NCBI RefSeq assembly: GCF_036250735.1
Contig: NZ_CP109430.1
Location: forward strand, 4,340,001-4,404,000
DNA length: 64,000 bases
Direction of reading: 5' to 3'
From: Streptosporangium sp. NBC_01495
GTDB taxonomy: Bacteria > Actinomycetota > Actinomycetes > Streptosporangiales > Streptosporangiaceae
In this document: positions 17,211 through 25,586 of the stretch, piece by piece
How the letters are laid out: each line of letters begins with the position of its first letter
Position numbering within the stretch: the first letter of the stretch is position 1
Position numbers and translations under genes: made by a program
The notes under the pieces: generated by a model
Database searches by the model: none
Seen by the model: the letters and a program-made list of their open reading frames with translations, nothing else
What the model was told of the DNA's origin: nothing

Positions 17211-17843
17211 CTACAGCGCGGCCGCGACCCGCTCGACACCCGGCCCGGACAGGCCCGCGAGCCCCGCGGCCCGCCCGGTCGCCAGCAGGAGGAGATCACC
17301 CGCCGGCCCCCGGACCTCGTCGGGACCCTCACCCGCCGACCAGTCCAGGTCGGTGGCGACCAGCCTCGTGCCGCGCAGGCGCCTGGGGGCGCCGTAGAAG
17401 CCGGTGCCCAGGACGCGGCCGAGCCCCGCGACCGCCCGCTCGGCGGGCATCTCCCGCACGCGCCCGAGCGGGCGCGCGATGTCCTGCCCGTGCACCAGCG
17501 CGTCGACGAGCGTGTCCAGCGGACGGGAGCCGAGCCCGCGACGGCGTGAGCCGGCCGTCTCACGGAACTGCGCGACGAGCTCCGCGGGCCCGAACCTGGC
17601 CGCCCGCTCCCGCGCCTGGTCGGCGAACACCCGGTTGATGTCGCCACGCGTCCGGATCACGCCCCTGAGCGTGTCGAGGAACAGGGTGTGCGTGGACAGC
17701 GTCAGGTGAGCGACCACGTCGTGCGTCGTCCAGCCGGGGCAGAGGGAGGCCACCTTCCATTCGTGATCGTCGAGTTCGTCGAGGAAGGCGGCCAGGCTGA
17801 GCCGTTCGTCCTCTATCCAGGAAAAGATCTTTTCATCGTCCAT
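17211..17843 (-). CDS. Maleylpyruvate isomerase-family mycothiol-dependent protein
   Basis: A DinB-fold protein of 210 residues of the actinobacterial mycothiol-dependent maleylpyruvate isomerase family. The N-terminal pattern LCPGWTTHDVVAHL is the family signature with a likely metal-ligand His, and DALVHGQDIARPLG supplies a second His region. Such proteins may be mycothiol S-transferases for detoxification, but the substrate is unknown. The start MDDEKIF at 17843 was preferred over longer forms, which add a low-complexity tail. It is the third gene of an operon with the DGPF protein and the ECF sigma factor, 61 nt downstream of the latter. Confidence 0.82.
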   Translation of the reverse strand: MDDEKIFSWIEDERLSLAAFLDELDDHEWKVASLCPGWTTHDVVAHLTLSTHTLFLDTLRGVIRTRGDINRVFADQARERAARFGPAELVAQFRETAGSRRRGLGSRPLDTLVDALVHGQDIARPLGRVREMPAERAVAGLGRVLGTGFYGAPRRLRGTRLVATDLDWSAGEGPDEVRGPAGDLLLLATGRAAGLAGLSGPGVERVAAAL

Positions 17844-17904
17844 GTCAGGCTCTTCTCGGTCGGATGCGTAGGTGATGGCGACGGCCGGGAGGTGTTCCCC
17901 GCCG

Positions 17905-19209
17905 TCAGGCGCGGGCCGTACCGCCGGGATCGGCGGTCTCGACCTCATTGAGCCTGCGCAGCAGGTGCGCCCGCTCGGGTTCGGTGCCGACCAGGTCGAG
18001 CGCCTGCCGGTAGGCCGCCGCGGCCTCGGGGAACCGCCCGAGCCGGTGCAGCAGGTCCGCCCGAGCCGTCGGATAGGGGTGGTGGTCGCGCAGCTGCGGC
18101 TCGCCGGCCAGCTCGTCGAGCAGTGCCAGGCCCGCCTGCGGCCCGTCGCGCATCGCCACCGCGACGGCCCGGTTCAGCGCGACGACCGGGGACGGCACGA
18201 GGGCGAGCAGCACGTCGTAGAGCGCGACGACCTGCGGCCAGTCGGTGGTCGCGACGTCCGCGGCCTCGTCGTGCAGGGCGGCGATCGCGGCCTGCACCCC
18301 GTACAGGCCGGGCGGGCCGCCGGTCAGCGCGACGAGCACCAGGTCACGGCCCTCCTCGATCATGGCGCGGTCCCAGCGGCCACGGTCCTGGTCGTCGAGC
18401 AGCACGATCTCGCCGCCCGGTCCGGTCCGGGCGTCACGCCGCGCGTGGACCAGTAGCATCAGCCCGAGCAGCCCGGCCACCTCCCGCTGGGCGGGCAGCA
18501 GCCGGCGCAGTATCCGCCCCAGCCGGATGGCCTCCTCGGCGAGGTCGAGCCGCTGCAGATCCGGGCCCGAGCTGGCCGCGTAGCCCTCGGTGAAGATCGA
18601 GTAGATGACCTGGAGCACGCCCGGCAGACGCTCCGGCAACTCGTCGGCGCCGGGTACGCGGAACGGGATACGGGCCTCGCGGATCTTCCTCTTCGCCCGC
18701 ACGATCCGCTGGGCCATCGTCGCGGGCGGGACGAGAAAGGCCCGCGCGACCTCGGGCGTCGTCAGGCCGGCGAGGCAGCGCAGGGTCAGGGCGGTGCGGT
18801 CGTCGGCCGGAAGCGCCGGGTGGGCGCAGGTGAAGAACAGCTGCAGCCGCTCGTCGGGCAGATCGCCGTCCGCGTCCGCGGGCGGGGCGGGGTCGGCCCG
18901 CTCCGCCTCCACCTGCAGGACGGCGAGCCGGGCGGCGTAGGCCTGGTCCCGCCGCAGCCGGTCGACGGCCCGGCGCCGCGCCGTCGTCAGCAGCCAGGCC
19001 CCGGGCCTGGCCGGAACGCCCTCGACCGGCCAGTGCACCAGCGCCGCCTCGACGGCCTCGGAGGCGACCTCCTCGGCCAGGTCGAGGTCGCCGAAGCGAC
19101 GGACGAGGGAGGCGAGCAGCCGGCCGCGCTCCTCACGGAACATCGACTCCACGGACGACCTGGCATCGGAGACCCGCCCGCCCGTCTGCCCGCCCACCTG
19201 CCCGTCCAT
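17905..19209 (-). CDS. ECF42-type RNA polymerase sigma factor
   Basis: A 434-residue sigma factor with sigma2 (about 20-90, DLDLAEEVASEAVEAALVHW), sigma4 (about 130-180, ALTLRCLAGLTTPEVARAF) and a long C-terminal extension with TPR-like helices that replaces an anti-sigma factor in the ECF42 group. That group is known for linkage to DGPF (YCII-like) proteins, and a DGPF gene lies six bases upstream here. The start ATG 19209 has GAGG nine bases ahead. It probably autoregulates from the ECF42-like promoter at 19620-19646. The inducing signal is unknown. Confidence 0.92.
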   Translation of the reverse strand: MDGQVGGQTGGRVSDARSSVESMFREERGRLLASLVRRFGDLDLAEEVASEAVEAALVHWPVEGVPARPGAWLLTTARRRAVDRLRRDQAYAARLAVLQVEAERADPAPPADADGDLPDERLQLFFTCAHPALPADDRTALTLRCLAGLTTPEVARAFLVPPATMAQRIVRAKRKIREARIPFRVPGADELPERLPGVLQVIYSIFTEGYAASSGPDLQRLDLAEEAIRLGRILRRLLPAQREVAGLLGLMLLVHARRDARTGPGGEIVLLDDQDRGRWDRAMIEEGRDLVLVALTGGPPGLYGVQAAIAALHDEAADVATTDWPQVVALYDVLLALVPSPVVALNRAVAVAMRDGPQAGLALLDELAGEPQLRDHHPYPTARADLLHRLGRFPEAAAAYRQALDLVGTEPERAHLLRRLNEVETADPGGTARA

Positions 19210-19214
19210 CGCCG

Positions 19215-19562
19215 TCAGACCTCGAACTCGTCGATCGGCCGCACCACGACCGACCCGCCGTCACGCGCGCCGGGACAGCGGGCGGCCCAGTCGAGCGCGA
19301 CGTCGAGGTTCGGTACGTCGATGACGTCGTAGCCGCCGAGGATCTCACGGGTCTCGGCGAACGGCCCGTCCGTGGTGACGGTCCGCTCGCCCGCCGGGCC
19401 GACCCGGACCGTCGTGGCGGTGCTCACATCCTTCAGCGCGTATCCGGAGACCAGGACCCCCGCCTCCCTCAACGCCTTGTCGTAGACCACCCAGTCCTGG
19501 AAGTCGCACTCGTCGGCCGCGTCGGCCGTCGCGGCACCGTACATCAGCAATATGTACTTCAT
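19215..19562 (-). CDS. YCII-related DGPF-domain protein
   Basis: A 115-residue YCII-fold protein with the diagnostic TTDGPFAETRE motif (about 63-73) and the MKYILLMYG start. DGPF proteins are the conserved partners of ECF42 sigma factors and are thought to be sigma targets linked to stress, with no defined enzymatic activity. ATG 19562 is preceded by AAGGAG at ideal spacing. It is the first gene of the three-gene operon with the sigma factor and mycothiol-type enzyme. Confidence 0.92.
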   Translation of the reverse strand: MKYILLMYGAATADAADECDFQDWVVYDKALREAGVLVSGYALKDVSTATTVRVGPAGERTVTTDGPFAETREILGGYDVIDVPNLDVALDWAARCPGARDGGSVVVRPIDEFEV

Positions 19563-19922
19563 GGTCGGCTCCTTGGTGTTTGCCGTGTTCTCGTATGGCG
19601 GGCCGCCATACACCATGACGACGAACGGGACACGGTCGGATCGACACGCCCCATCGGTTTGGCCCTCATGAAATGTCCCGCAGACGGTGCCGGTGTGTCG
19701 ACCGGGCGGGGGCCTTCCACGACCGAGCACGCACCGGCACCGGACACCGGCACTCCGAAACGGAACACGCGCGAGCGAAATCGTCGTCGACTTCGTCACC
19801 GAGGCGTGGCGCGAGATCCTGGTGGTGAGGACCGGCTGGGCAAGCTGGTGCGCCGCCTCCCGGGCCGGCAGTTCCAAGATCAGCTTATGGCCGCTTTTCT
19901 CCGTGTCACGGCCGGTCCCGAG
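19563..19922. other. Intergenic region upstream of the DGPF operon
   Basis: There is no convincing gene. The right part lies downstream of the serine hydrolase; the left part carries the sigma-dependent promoter described at 19620-19646. Confidence 0.5.
19620..19646 (-). promoter_or_regulatory. ECF42-type promoter
   Basis: On the minus strand TGTCGA (19646-19641), a 17-nt spacer and CGTC (19623-19620) precede the DGPF gene by about 60 nt. This fits the TGTCGA / CGTC-like promoter motif described for ECF42 sigma factors, so the operon probably makes its own sigma factor in a positive loop. Confidence 0.65.
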
Positions 19923-21194
19923 CTACGCGCCGGTGATCAGGCGTCGTTCCAGGTCGATGATCGGCTCGATGCTTTGCAGGTCGTAATTGCTGAGGATGAC
20001 GGCCGTCCAGTCCATGTCGAGGTAGACGGACCAACTGGTCGATATGCCGCCTGCGCCACCTCCGTGGGTGACGATGCGCTGGTTGTTGTAGGTAGCGGCC
20101 ACTGGCCCGTATGCCTGGAAGGTCTCCCCGCGAAGGGAGCTGCCGGAGGTGTTCTCCCTCAGCGGCTTGGCGGAGATCTTTCCGTTCACGTACAACTCCG
20201 TGTAGGGCCGGGCGGTGAGCTTGCCTCCTTGCAGCGCGACCGCGAAGCGCACGAGGTCCGGGGCGGTGGAGAAGCCGTTGCCACCGCCTGTCCCCATCCA
20301 TCCCCGGGCGGAGTTGCTGCCTTGGCCGGCGTCGCCGTAGACGGAGCCCTTGTCGAGGTTGCGGACGGCGTCGACCCGCGTGCCGTCCTTTTGATACATA
20401 TACGGATGGGCGATGCGCTTGTCGGCCAGCCACTGGCGGCGGTCGTAGTAGGCGGAGTCCTTCATGCCTGCCGGGACGAAGACGTTCTGGCGGACGTAGT
20501 CCTGGAACGACGTGCCGGAGACCTTCGCCACGAGTTCGCCGAGCAGGGTGTAGCCCATGCTGCTGTAAGCCTTCTTCGTCCCTGGGGCGAACTCCAGCTC
20601 GAAGGTCTTCAGATTCGCCCAGAAGTCCGCCACCTGCTCCTCGTAGCTGTTGTGGATCTTCTCCGGCGGCGGCTGCTCGCCGGCGCGCCGGGCGTCGCCC
20701 AGGCCACTGGTGTGCGTAAGGAGATGATGCACGGTGATGCGTTCGGCCATCCCCGCCGGTAGGCCGTTTAGATGCTTGCTCACCAGGTCGTAGAACTTGA
20801 GCTTGCCCTGCTGGACGAGCTGCACGACAGCCAGCCCGGTGAACGGCTTGGAGGTCGAAGCCAAAGCGTAGATGGTGTCGATCTTGTTCGGGACCTTGCC
20901 TTCCTTGTCCGCCCAGCCGTAGGCGCGGGCCAGGACCTGGCGGCCGCGGTGCGCGATCATCACGGTGCCGGAAAACTGATCCTTGTCCGCCAGTTCTTTG
21001 ATGTGCTGGTCGAAGGCGCCTCCGGGGCGCAGGTCCTTGGGGATCCGGCCAGAGCCTGACGAGAGGTCGGCGTTCGCCTCCGCAGTTCCTTGCGCGGCCA
21101 GGAGACCACCGGCCGCCAGCGGGACCGCGCCCAGGAACCCGAGGGCGGAACGGCGCGAAGGGTTGTGGTCATGCGAGCGACGCGACAACATCAT
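19923..21194 (-). CDS. Tat-exported serine hydrolase (class C beta-lactamase/PBP-like fold)
   Basis: A 423-residue secreted hydrolase. A twin-arginine signal (RRSALGFLGAVPLAAGG, about 14-30, ending near AEA) leads into a serine beta-lactamase-like domain. The nucleophile motif is STSK at 113-116, the Tyr motif YSS at 210-212 (YxN in lactamases), and HGGGAGG replaces KTG. The family includes D-aminopeptidases, esterases and penicillin-binding proteins; real beta-lactam cleavage is not predictable. AAAAGGAC precedes the start. It stands alone, reading towards the DGPF operon, and no dedicated regulator is adjacent. Confidence 0.88.
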   Translation of the reverse strand: MMLSRRSHDHNPSRRSALGFLGAVPLAAGGLLAAQGTAEANADLSSGSGRIPKDLRPGGAFDQHIKELADKDQFSGTVMIAHRGRQVLARAYGWADKEGKVPNKIDTIYALASTSKPFTGLAVVQLVQQGKLKFYDLVSKHLNGLPAGMAERITVHHLLTHTSGLGDARRAGEQPPPEKIHNSYEEQVADFWANLKTFELEFAPGTKKAYSSMGYTLLGELVAKVSGTSFQDYVRQNVFVPAGMKDSAYYDRRQWLADKRIAHPYMYQKDGTRVDAVRNLDKGSVYGDAGQGSNSARGWMGTGGGNGFSTAPDLVRFAVALQGGKLTARPYTELYVNGKISAKPLRENTSGSSLRGETFQAYGPVAATYNNQRIVTHGGGAGGISTSWSVYLDMDWTAVILSNYDLQSIEPIIDLERRLITGA

Positions 21195-21873
21195 GGAAGT
21201 CCTTTTACGAGGAGTGACGTACGAGGGGATACCAGCACGCAGTGCGTTTCCTCCGCGTTTCCGTTGCCCCCGGCGAGGCGCCCTCGCCGTCCGGATCCGG
21301 ATCGGGAACCGCGATCAAATCCTCCAGCGCGGCCACCACCGGGTCCTGCCCGCGGTGACGTTGCTGACCGAGTGGCCGACCGGCACTCAAGCGCCCACCG
21401 AGTACTGGCTGACCAGCCTGAGCGCCGAGGTCCCGCTGCGGTGCCCCCTATGAGGTCGTGAGGCGAAGCCGGATGGCCCAGGGACCGGGTCGGCCCTTCC
21501 CGCCGAGCGTGGCGGTGTTGACAGACGGTGGCCCGGTGAGGGTTCGGGAGTCCATCCGGCCTCGGTGCGATGCCGGAAGCGGGGGCGGCGGCGAGTGCGG
21601 GGCGCCGGTGTCGCCGGGGTCGGTGCCGGTCGCGGAGAGGACGGGACGGTCGCCCTGCCGTGTCACCGTAAGGACGCGGCCCTTTGTGACGGTTGGAAAC
21701 GAGCGCGAAACCTTGACGGATTCGGCACGTGATCTCTAGCCTCGCGAGGCGACCGGCCCGACACGAGATCCCCGAAAGAGTGCTCCTCGTCGACGACCTG
21801 CCGCGGAACCACCGGGAAAGGAAGTCGCGCGGCCTGTTCGGCGCCGCGACGGGTCAGCGGGAAGGCGCGTGAG
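21195..21873. other. Gene-poor stretch with one promoter-like site
   Basis: No gene with family support was found. TTGACG (21713-21718), an 18-bp spacer and TAGCCT (21737-21742) make a plausible vegetative promoter reading right, toward the small ORF at 21874 and the condensation-domain gene. Short open frames here lack ribosome sites and are not called. Confidence 0.4.
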
Positions 21874-22110
21874 ATGTCGGTATCTCTGGTAGACGAGCGG
21901 GGCAGGGAGTCCTTCGCCCGGCGGGGGACGTGGACCACCGGGCGAGTGGGCGCCGGGAGCCGAGGCCAGGCCATGACATCCGCCGGGGACCGAGCTCACG
22001 CTGTGTCGCCCGCGTCGCCCGCGTCGCCCGCCGTCCGGTTCCGCGGCCCGCTCGACGCGACGGCGTCCCCTGTGGCCGGCGTGGCCGAAGAGATCGTCCG
22101 ATCCCGATGA
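21874..22110 (+). CDS. Small ORF coupled to condensation-domain gene
   Basis: A 78-residue hypothetical peptide. It is supported by AAGG eight bases ahead of ATG 21874, a promoter-like site 130 bp upstream and a 4-nt ATGA overlap with the following gene at 22107, which itself has no good ribosome site. The sequence is Arg/Ser/Ala rich, with a Ser-Pro-Ala repeat encoded by three tandem GTCGCCCGC units. It has no Cys, no carrier-protein Ser motif and no membrane segment. It could be a leader that drives coupled translation, an early stretch of the larger protein in another frame, or a precursor peptide. No family is recognised. Confidence 0.4.
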   Translation: MSVSLVDERGRESFARRGTWTTGRVGAGSRGQAMTSAGDRAHAVSPASPASPAVRFRGPLDATASPVAGVAEEIVRSR

Positions 22111-23585
22111 CGGCCAGTCACGTGTCGCGGCGTACGGTCGTCGTGGAGTTCGCCGGTGCCCGGGGCGGGGAGGCTCCGCTGACCTGGGGGCAGTCGTCGA
22201 TCTGGCGGTTGACGACGTGGCGTCCCGAGGGTGATCCCTACTTCAACATCTCCTGGGTGTTGCCGGTGTATGGCAGGCGTGGTCTTGAGGTGGTTCTAGG
22301 GGCGATGCGGCGGTTGGTGGAGCGGCATGAGACGTTGCGGACGAATTTCCGGCCGGGGCCTGAGGGCATGGCGCAGCATGTGGCGCGGGCGGGGCGGGTG
22401 ACGATCGAGGTCGTGGAGGCGGGGGAAGCGGGTGGCCTGGTCAGGCCGATGGCGGTGGCGCGGGAGCTGGCAGGGAGGCTGGCGGCCGCGGTGTTCGATT
22501 ACGCGGCGGAGTTGCCGGTGCGGTGTGCGGTGGTGATGGTGGGCGGGCGGCCTCGGGCGGTGGCGTTCGGGTTGTCGCATCTGGCGGCCGATGGGGGTGC
22601 ACTGGATCTGCTGGCGGCCGACTGGCGTGATCTGCTGGCCGGTTGTGAGGGGCCTGATCCGGTGTGGCAGCCGATGGATCAGGCGCTTTTCGAGCGGGAG
22701 GGGCCGGGGGCGGCGCGGGGGGAGCGGGCGTTTCGGCATTGGCGGGCGGTGCTGGAGCGGGCGCCTGGCTCGATGTTCGACTATCCGCCGTATCCGGCGG
22801 AGGAGCCGAGGTTCATCCGGGTCCGGATGGAGTCGGTCGCGCTCGGGGTGGCGGCCGATACGCTGGCCGCGCGCTGGAGGGTGAGTTCGGCCAGTGTGCT
22901 GACCACGGCGAGTGCGGTGTTGTTGTCGGCGCTGACCGGGCATCGGCGGATTGCGATGCAGCTCATCGCGGCCAACCGGCACGATGCGCGGATCGGCGGG
23001 CTGGTGGGCCCGGCCGCGCAGGACGGGATCTTCGCGTTGGAGTTGCCAGGCGGAACTTTGGCCGAGGCCACCCGTGTGGGGCACCGGCAGGCGTTGACCG
23101 GCTATCAGCACGCGCTCTACGAGCCGTTCGAGATGATGGCGCTCCGGGCCGAGATCGGCCGCGAACGGGGCGCCCCCATCGACCTGTCGGCCTACTTCAA
23201 CGACGCTCGAAGCACCGGCGACTGGCCCGAGCTGCCCGCGGTGGAGCCGCCGGGAGACCCCGCGGCGATCGCCGCGCTCACCGAGCGGACCACGTTCTCC
23301 CTCACCGGCTCCTGGACGGAGGTGGACGCCACGGCACAGTTCGCCACCGGCCAGGCCAGGCACACCTGCGAGCTCCACCTGCTGGCCGACACCGCCTACC
23401 TGCCCCGGGCCACGGTTCACGCGCTGTTGCGCGGGATGGAGACCCTGCTGGTGCGCGCTGTCGCCGAGGAGGTCCCCCTCGACACCGTCGCCGCGCTGTG
23501 CGGCATCACCCCGGTCGAACGCCCCGACGGCTGGGACCGCTCCAGGTCGGCCCTCGGGGAGTACCCGAACGGAAAACAGCGGTAG
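22107..23585 (+). CDS. Stand-alone condensation-domain (NRPS C-domain) protein
   Basis: A 492-residue CoA-dependent acyltransferase-fold protein. The C1-like motif APLTWGQSSIWR opens the domain, and RHETLRTNF (about 73-81) is conserved. The active-site motif HHxxxDG appears as SHLAADG (157-163), so the catalytic second His158 and Asp162 remain but the first His is Ser. No adenylation or carrier domain follows. Such solitary C domains form amide or ester bonds with a free partner or act as PapA-like acyltransferases. ATG 22107 overlaps the small ORF. The first ~950 nt use G-ending codons and the rest C-ending codons. Confidence 0.82.
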   Translation: MTASHVSRRTVVVEFAGARGGEAPLTWGQSSIWRLTTWRPEGDPYFNISWVLPVYGRRGLEVVLGAMRRLVERHETLRTNFRPGPEGMAQHVARAGRVTIEVVEAGEAGGLVRPMAVARELAGRLAAAVFDYAAELPVRCAVVMVGGRPRAVAFGLSHLAADGGALDLLAADWRDLLAGCEGPDPVWQPMDQALFEREGPGAARGERAFRHWRAVLERAPGSMFDYPPYPAEEPRFIRVRMESVALGVAADTLAARWRVSSASVLTTASAVLLSALTGHRRIAMQLIAANRHDARIGGLVGPAAQDGIFALELPGGTLAEATRVGHRQALTGYQHALYEPFEMMALRAEIGRERGAPIDLSAYFNDARSTGDWPELPAVEPPGDPAAIAALTERTTFSLTGSWTEVDATAQFATGQARHTCELHLLADTAYLPRATVHALLRGMETLLVRAVAEEVPLDTVAALCGITPVERPDGWDRSRSALGEYPNGKQR

Positions 23586-23851
23586 CGGAGCGATCTTGGT
23601 TCCGGTTCGGCGACGTGCCTGTTTCTCGGCCGCTACGCCTTCACTCGCCCGCCGGCGCCGGGCCTGCGGCACCTGCGCGCGCCCCGCACACGGATGACGA
23701 GACGGACGACGCCGAGGACGGACAGCCACCCGTACGATCGAGAACGGTCCGGTCCCGGAGTCACCGCCTCCGCACCCCGACTGCCGAGCAGATTCGCTCA
23801 GGAGTCAGGAGCCGACCGGGCCGAGCCCTGCGGATATGGGCCCACTCCTGT

Positions 23852-24451
23852 TCAGGGGCCGAAAGCTCTGAGGGTCACGTCAACAAGTGAGTCGGCGTAC
23901 GTGGCGGTCAGCGGACCGCTGCGGTGCAGCCACCGCTGGAAGAGGGGGGCGTAGAGCACTTCGAGGACCAGGTCGAGGTCGGCGTCGGCGTCGAGCTGGC
24001 CGACTTCCTGGGCGCTGCGCAAACGTGCTTTCTTCACCTCTTCCAGCGGCTGGGACAGCTTCTCGCGGTACTCGGCCGCCAGCGCGGCATCGTTGGCGAT
24101 CTCGGTGTTGAAGGCCCGGATCAGCCGGTCGAAGGACGGGTCGGCGAACTCCTCCGCCGTGGCACGCATGACAAGCTTGAGGTCTGCCTCAAGGTCTCCC
24201 GTGTCCGGCAGCGCGACCGACTGCCCATCCGCGCCCTCACTCAGAGCCAGAAGGGCGGCGAAGACGACCGCGCTCTTCGACGGCCACCGCCGATAGATCG
24301 TCTGCTTGCCGACGCCGGCCCGGGCGGCGATGGCTTCGACGGTGACCTTCTCGTACGCCTCCTCGGTGACCAGGGCGCGGGTAGCCGCGAAGATTGCCTG
24401 CCGGGACCGCTCCTTGCGCCGGGAGTGGTCCGGCCCCTTCTCGTTGGACAT
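23852..24451 (-). CDS. TetR/AcrR-family repressor
   Basis: A 199-residue TetR regulator. The N-terminal HTH (about 15-62) contains VTVEAIAARAGVGKQTIYRRWPSK, written here as a familiar TetR signature across helices 2-4; the ligand domain is divergent, ending in a TetR_C-like segment. It is transcribed away from the SDR gene at 24569, and two repeated operator-like sites lie between them, so it very likely represses both. The start ATG 24451 gives the usual short basic N-terminus (DHSRRKERSRQAI). Confidence 0.93.
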   Translation of the reverse strand: MSNEKGPDHSRRKERSRQAIFAATRALVTEEAYEKVTVEAIAARAGVGKQTIYRRWPSKSAVVFAALLALSEGADGQSVALPDTGDLEADLKLVMRATAEEFADPSFDRLIRAFNTEIANDAALAAEYREKLSQPLEEVKKARLRSAQEVGQLDADADLDLVLEVLYAPLFQRWLHRSGPLTATYADSLVDVTLRAFGP

Positions 24452-24477
24452 GCCGCTCAGCCTACCCCTGAAACTAA

Positions 24478-24547
24478 ACGAGACGATCCGTATTGACGGA
24501 TTGGGGGCGATATCCTAGATTCAAAACGAATCGAGACGAACCGTTTT
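24478..24547 (+). promoter_or_regulatory. Promoter with twin TetR operators
   Basis: TTGACG (24493-24498), 17 bp, TAGATT (24516-24521) reads toward the SDR. Two copies of CGAGACGAwCCGT (24479-24491 and 24532-24544) flank it; the second sits in a hyphenated palindrome AAAACG...CGTTTT (24523-24547). One copy is just upstream of the -35 and one just after the -10, the classic layout for repression. Confidence 0.7.
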
Positions 24548-24568
24548 CTTTACTGAGAGTGAGACGCC

Positions 24569-25390
24569 GTGGCGAACGCAAGAGTCTGGCTCATCACCGG
24601 CGCATCCCGCGGCCTGGGCAGGGCTTTCGCCGAGGCCGCCTTGGCGGACGGCGACCGCGTAGTGGCTGCCGCCCGCAACGTCGAACCCCTGGAGGAACTG
24701 ACCGAGAAGTACCCCGACCACCTTGTCCCGCTTCCGTTGGATGTCACCGACCGTCAGGGCGTGTTCGACGGGATGGAGCGGGCGGTAGCTGCGTTCGGCA
24801 GGCTGGACGTTGTCGTCAACAACGCCGGCGTATTGCTCTACGGGATGGTGGAGGAAGCCACGGAGGAGCAGATCCGGGCGCATATGGATGTGAACTTCTT
24901 CGGCGCTGTGTGGGTGGCTCAGGCGGTCCTTCCTCACTTGCGCGCCCAAGGCGGGGGACGACTCCTCCAGGTCACCTCGATGGGCAGCGGCGGTGGTATG
25001 GCCACCGTCGGCTTCTACGGCGCAGGCAAGGCCGCGCTGGACTCGGTCAGCGAGGCGCTGGCGATGGAGGTCGAAGGTTTCGGCGTCAAGGTCACCATCG
25101 TGCAGATGGGCGGCTACAACACCGGCCTGTTCACCGCCGGCACCACGAACACCGAACCCCTGGCGCAGTATCAGCCCCTGCGCACCGAGATGGAGGCGAT
25201 GTGGGGCGACGCCGTCGCCCCGGAGCCGGGCACCGCCGCTTCGGTCATCATAAAGCTGGCCGCACTGCCGGACCCGCCCCGACGGCTGATAATCGGCAGC
25301 CAGTCCTTCGATCACGTCTTGGAGATGGACCAGGCCCAAGCGGATCTGTATCGATCTTGGGAGCATCTCAGCCGTATCGCCCCCGGCTGA
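24569..25390 (+). CDS. SDR oxidoreductase under TetR control
   Basis: A 273-residue classical SDR. TGASRGLG at about 10-17 binds the cofactor, NNAG is at about 88-91, the catalytic Ser lies in the VTSMGSG stretch and the active-site YGAGK supplies Tyr and Lys. The long C-terminus and ITGASRGLGRAFAEAAL start match the actinobacterial SDRs that pair with TetR repressors. It starts with GTG 24569 after GAGAGTGAG. The substrate is unknown; divergent pairing suggests detoxification of the compound sensed by TetR. Two terminator-type hairpins follow. Confidence 0.9.
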   Translation: MANARVWLITGASRGLGRAFAEAALADGDRVVAAARNVEPLEELTEKYPDHLVPLPLDVTDRQGVFDGMERAVAAFGRLDVVVNNAGVLLYGMVEEATEEQIRAHMDVNFFGAVWVAQAVLPHLRAQGGGRLLQVTSMGSGGGMATVGFYGAGKAALDSVSEALAMEVEGFGVKVTIVQMGGYNTGLFTAGTTNTEPLAQYQPLRTEMEAMWGDAVAPEPGTAASVIIKLAALPDPPRRLIIGSQSFDHVLEMDQAQADLYRSWEHLSRIAPG

Positions 25391-25412
25391 CCGGGCCCCG
25401 CGCCACGATATT

Positions 25413-25466
25413 CCCGTCCCCGTCCCCGTCCCCGTCCCCGTCCTGCTGCGCAGTCGCGGGGACGGG
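25413..25466 (+). terminator. Hexanucleotide repeat and terminator hairpin
   Basis: Five perfect CCCGTC units (25413-25442) lead into a hairpin pairing CCCGTCCCCG (25431-25440) with CGGGGACGGG (25457-25466). The position 40 nt after the SDR stop suggests a terminator; the repeat count may vary between strains by slippage. Confidence 0.6.
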
Positions 25467-25506
25467 CGTGTGCCGAGAAGCACGCTGTACCGGCAGGGAC
25501 CGTTAC

Positions 25507-25542
25507 GACGGCCCGTCCCGCGATGTCGCGGGACGGGCCGTC
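25507..25542. terminator. Bidirectional terminator hairpin
   Basis: A perfect 17-bp stem with the 2-nt loop TG (arms 25507-25523 and 25526-25542) between the convergent SDR and Spo0M genes. Confidence 0.85.
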
Positions 25543-25586
25543 ACCGTCCTGGGGCGCGCGGGCTCATCGGGTGAGTCGCGGCGCGG

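Noticed and set aside
19923..21194. Calling the serine hydrolase a beta-lactamase
   Set aside because: The SxxK site is present, but YSS replaces YxN and HGG replaces KTG; esterase or peptidase relatives fit equally well.
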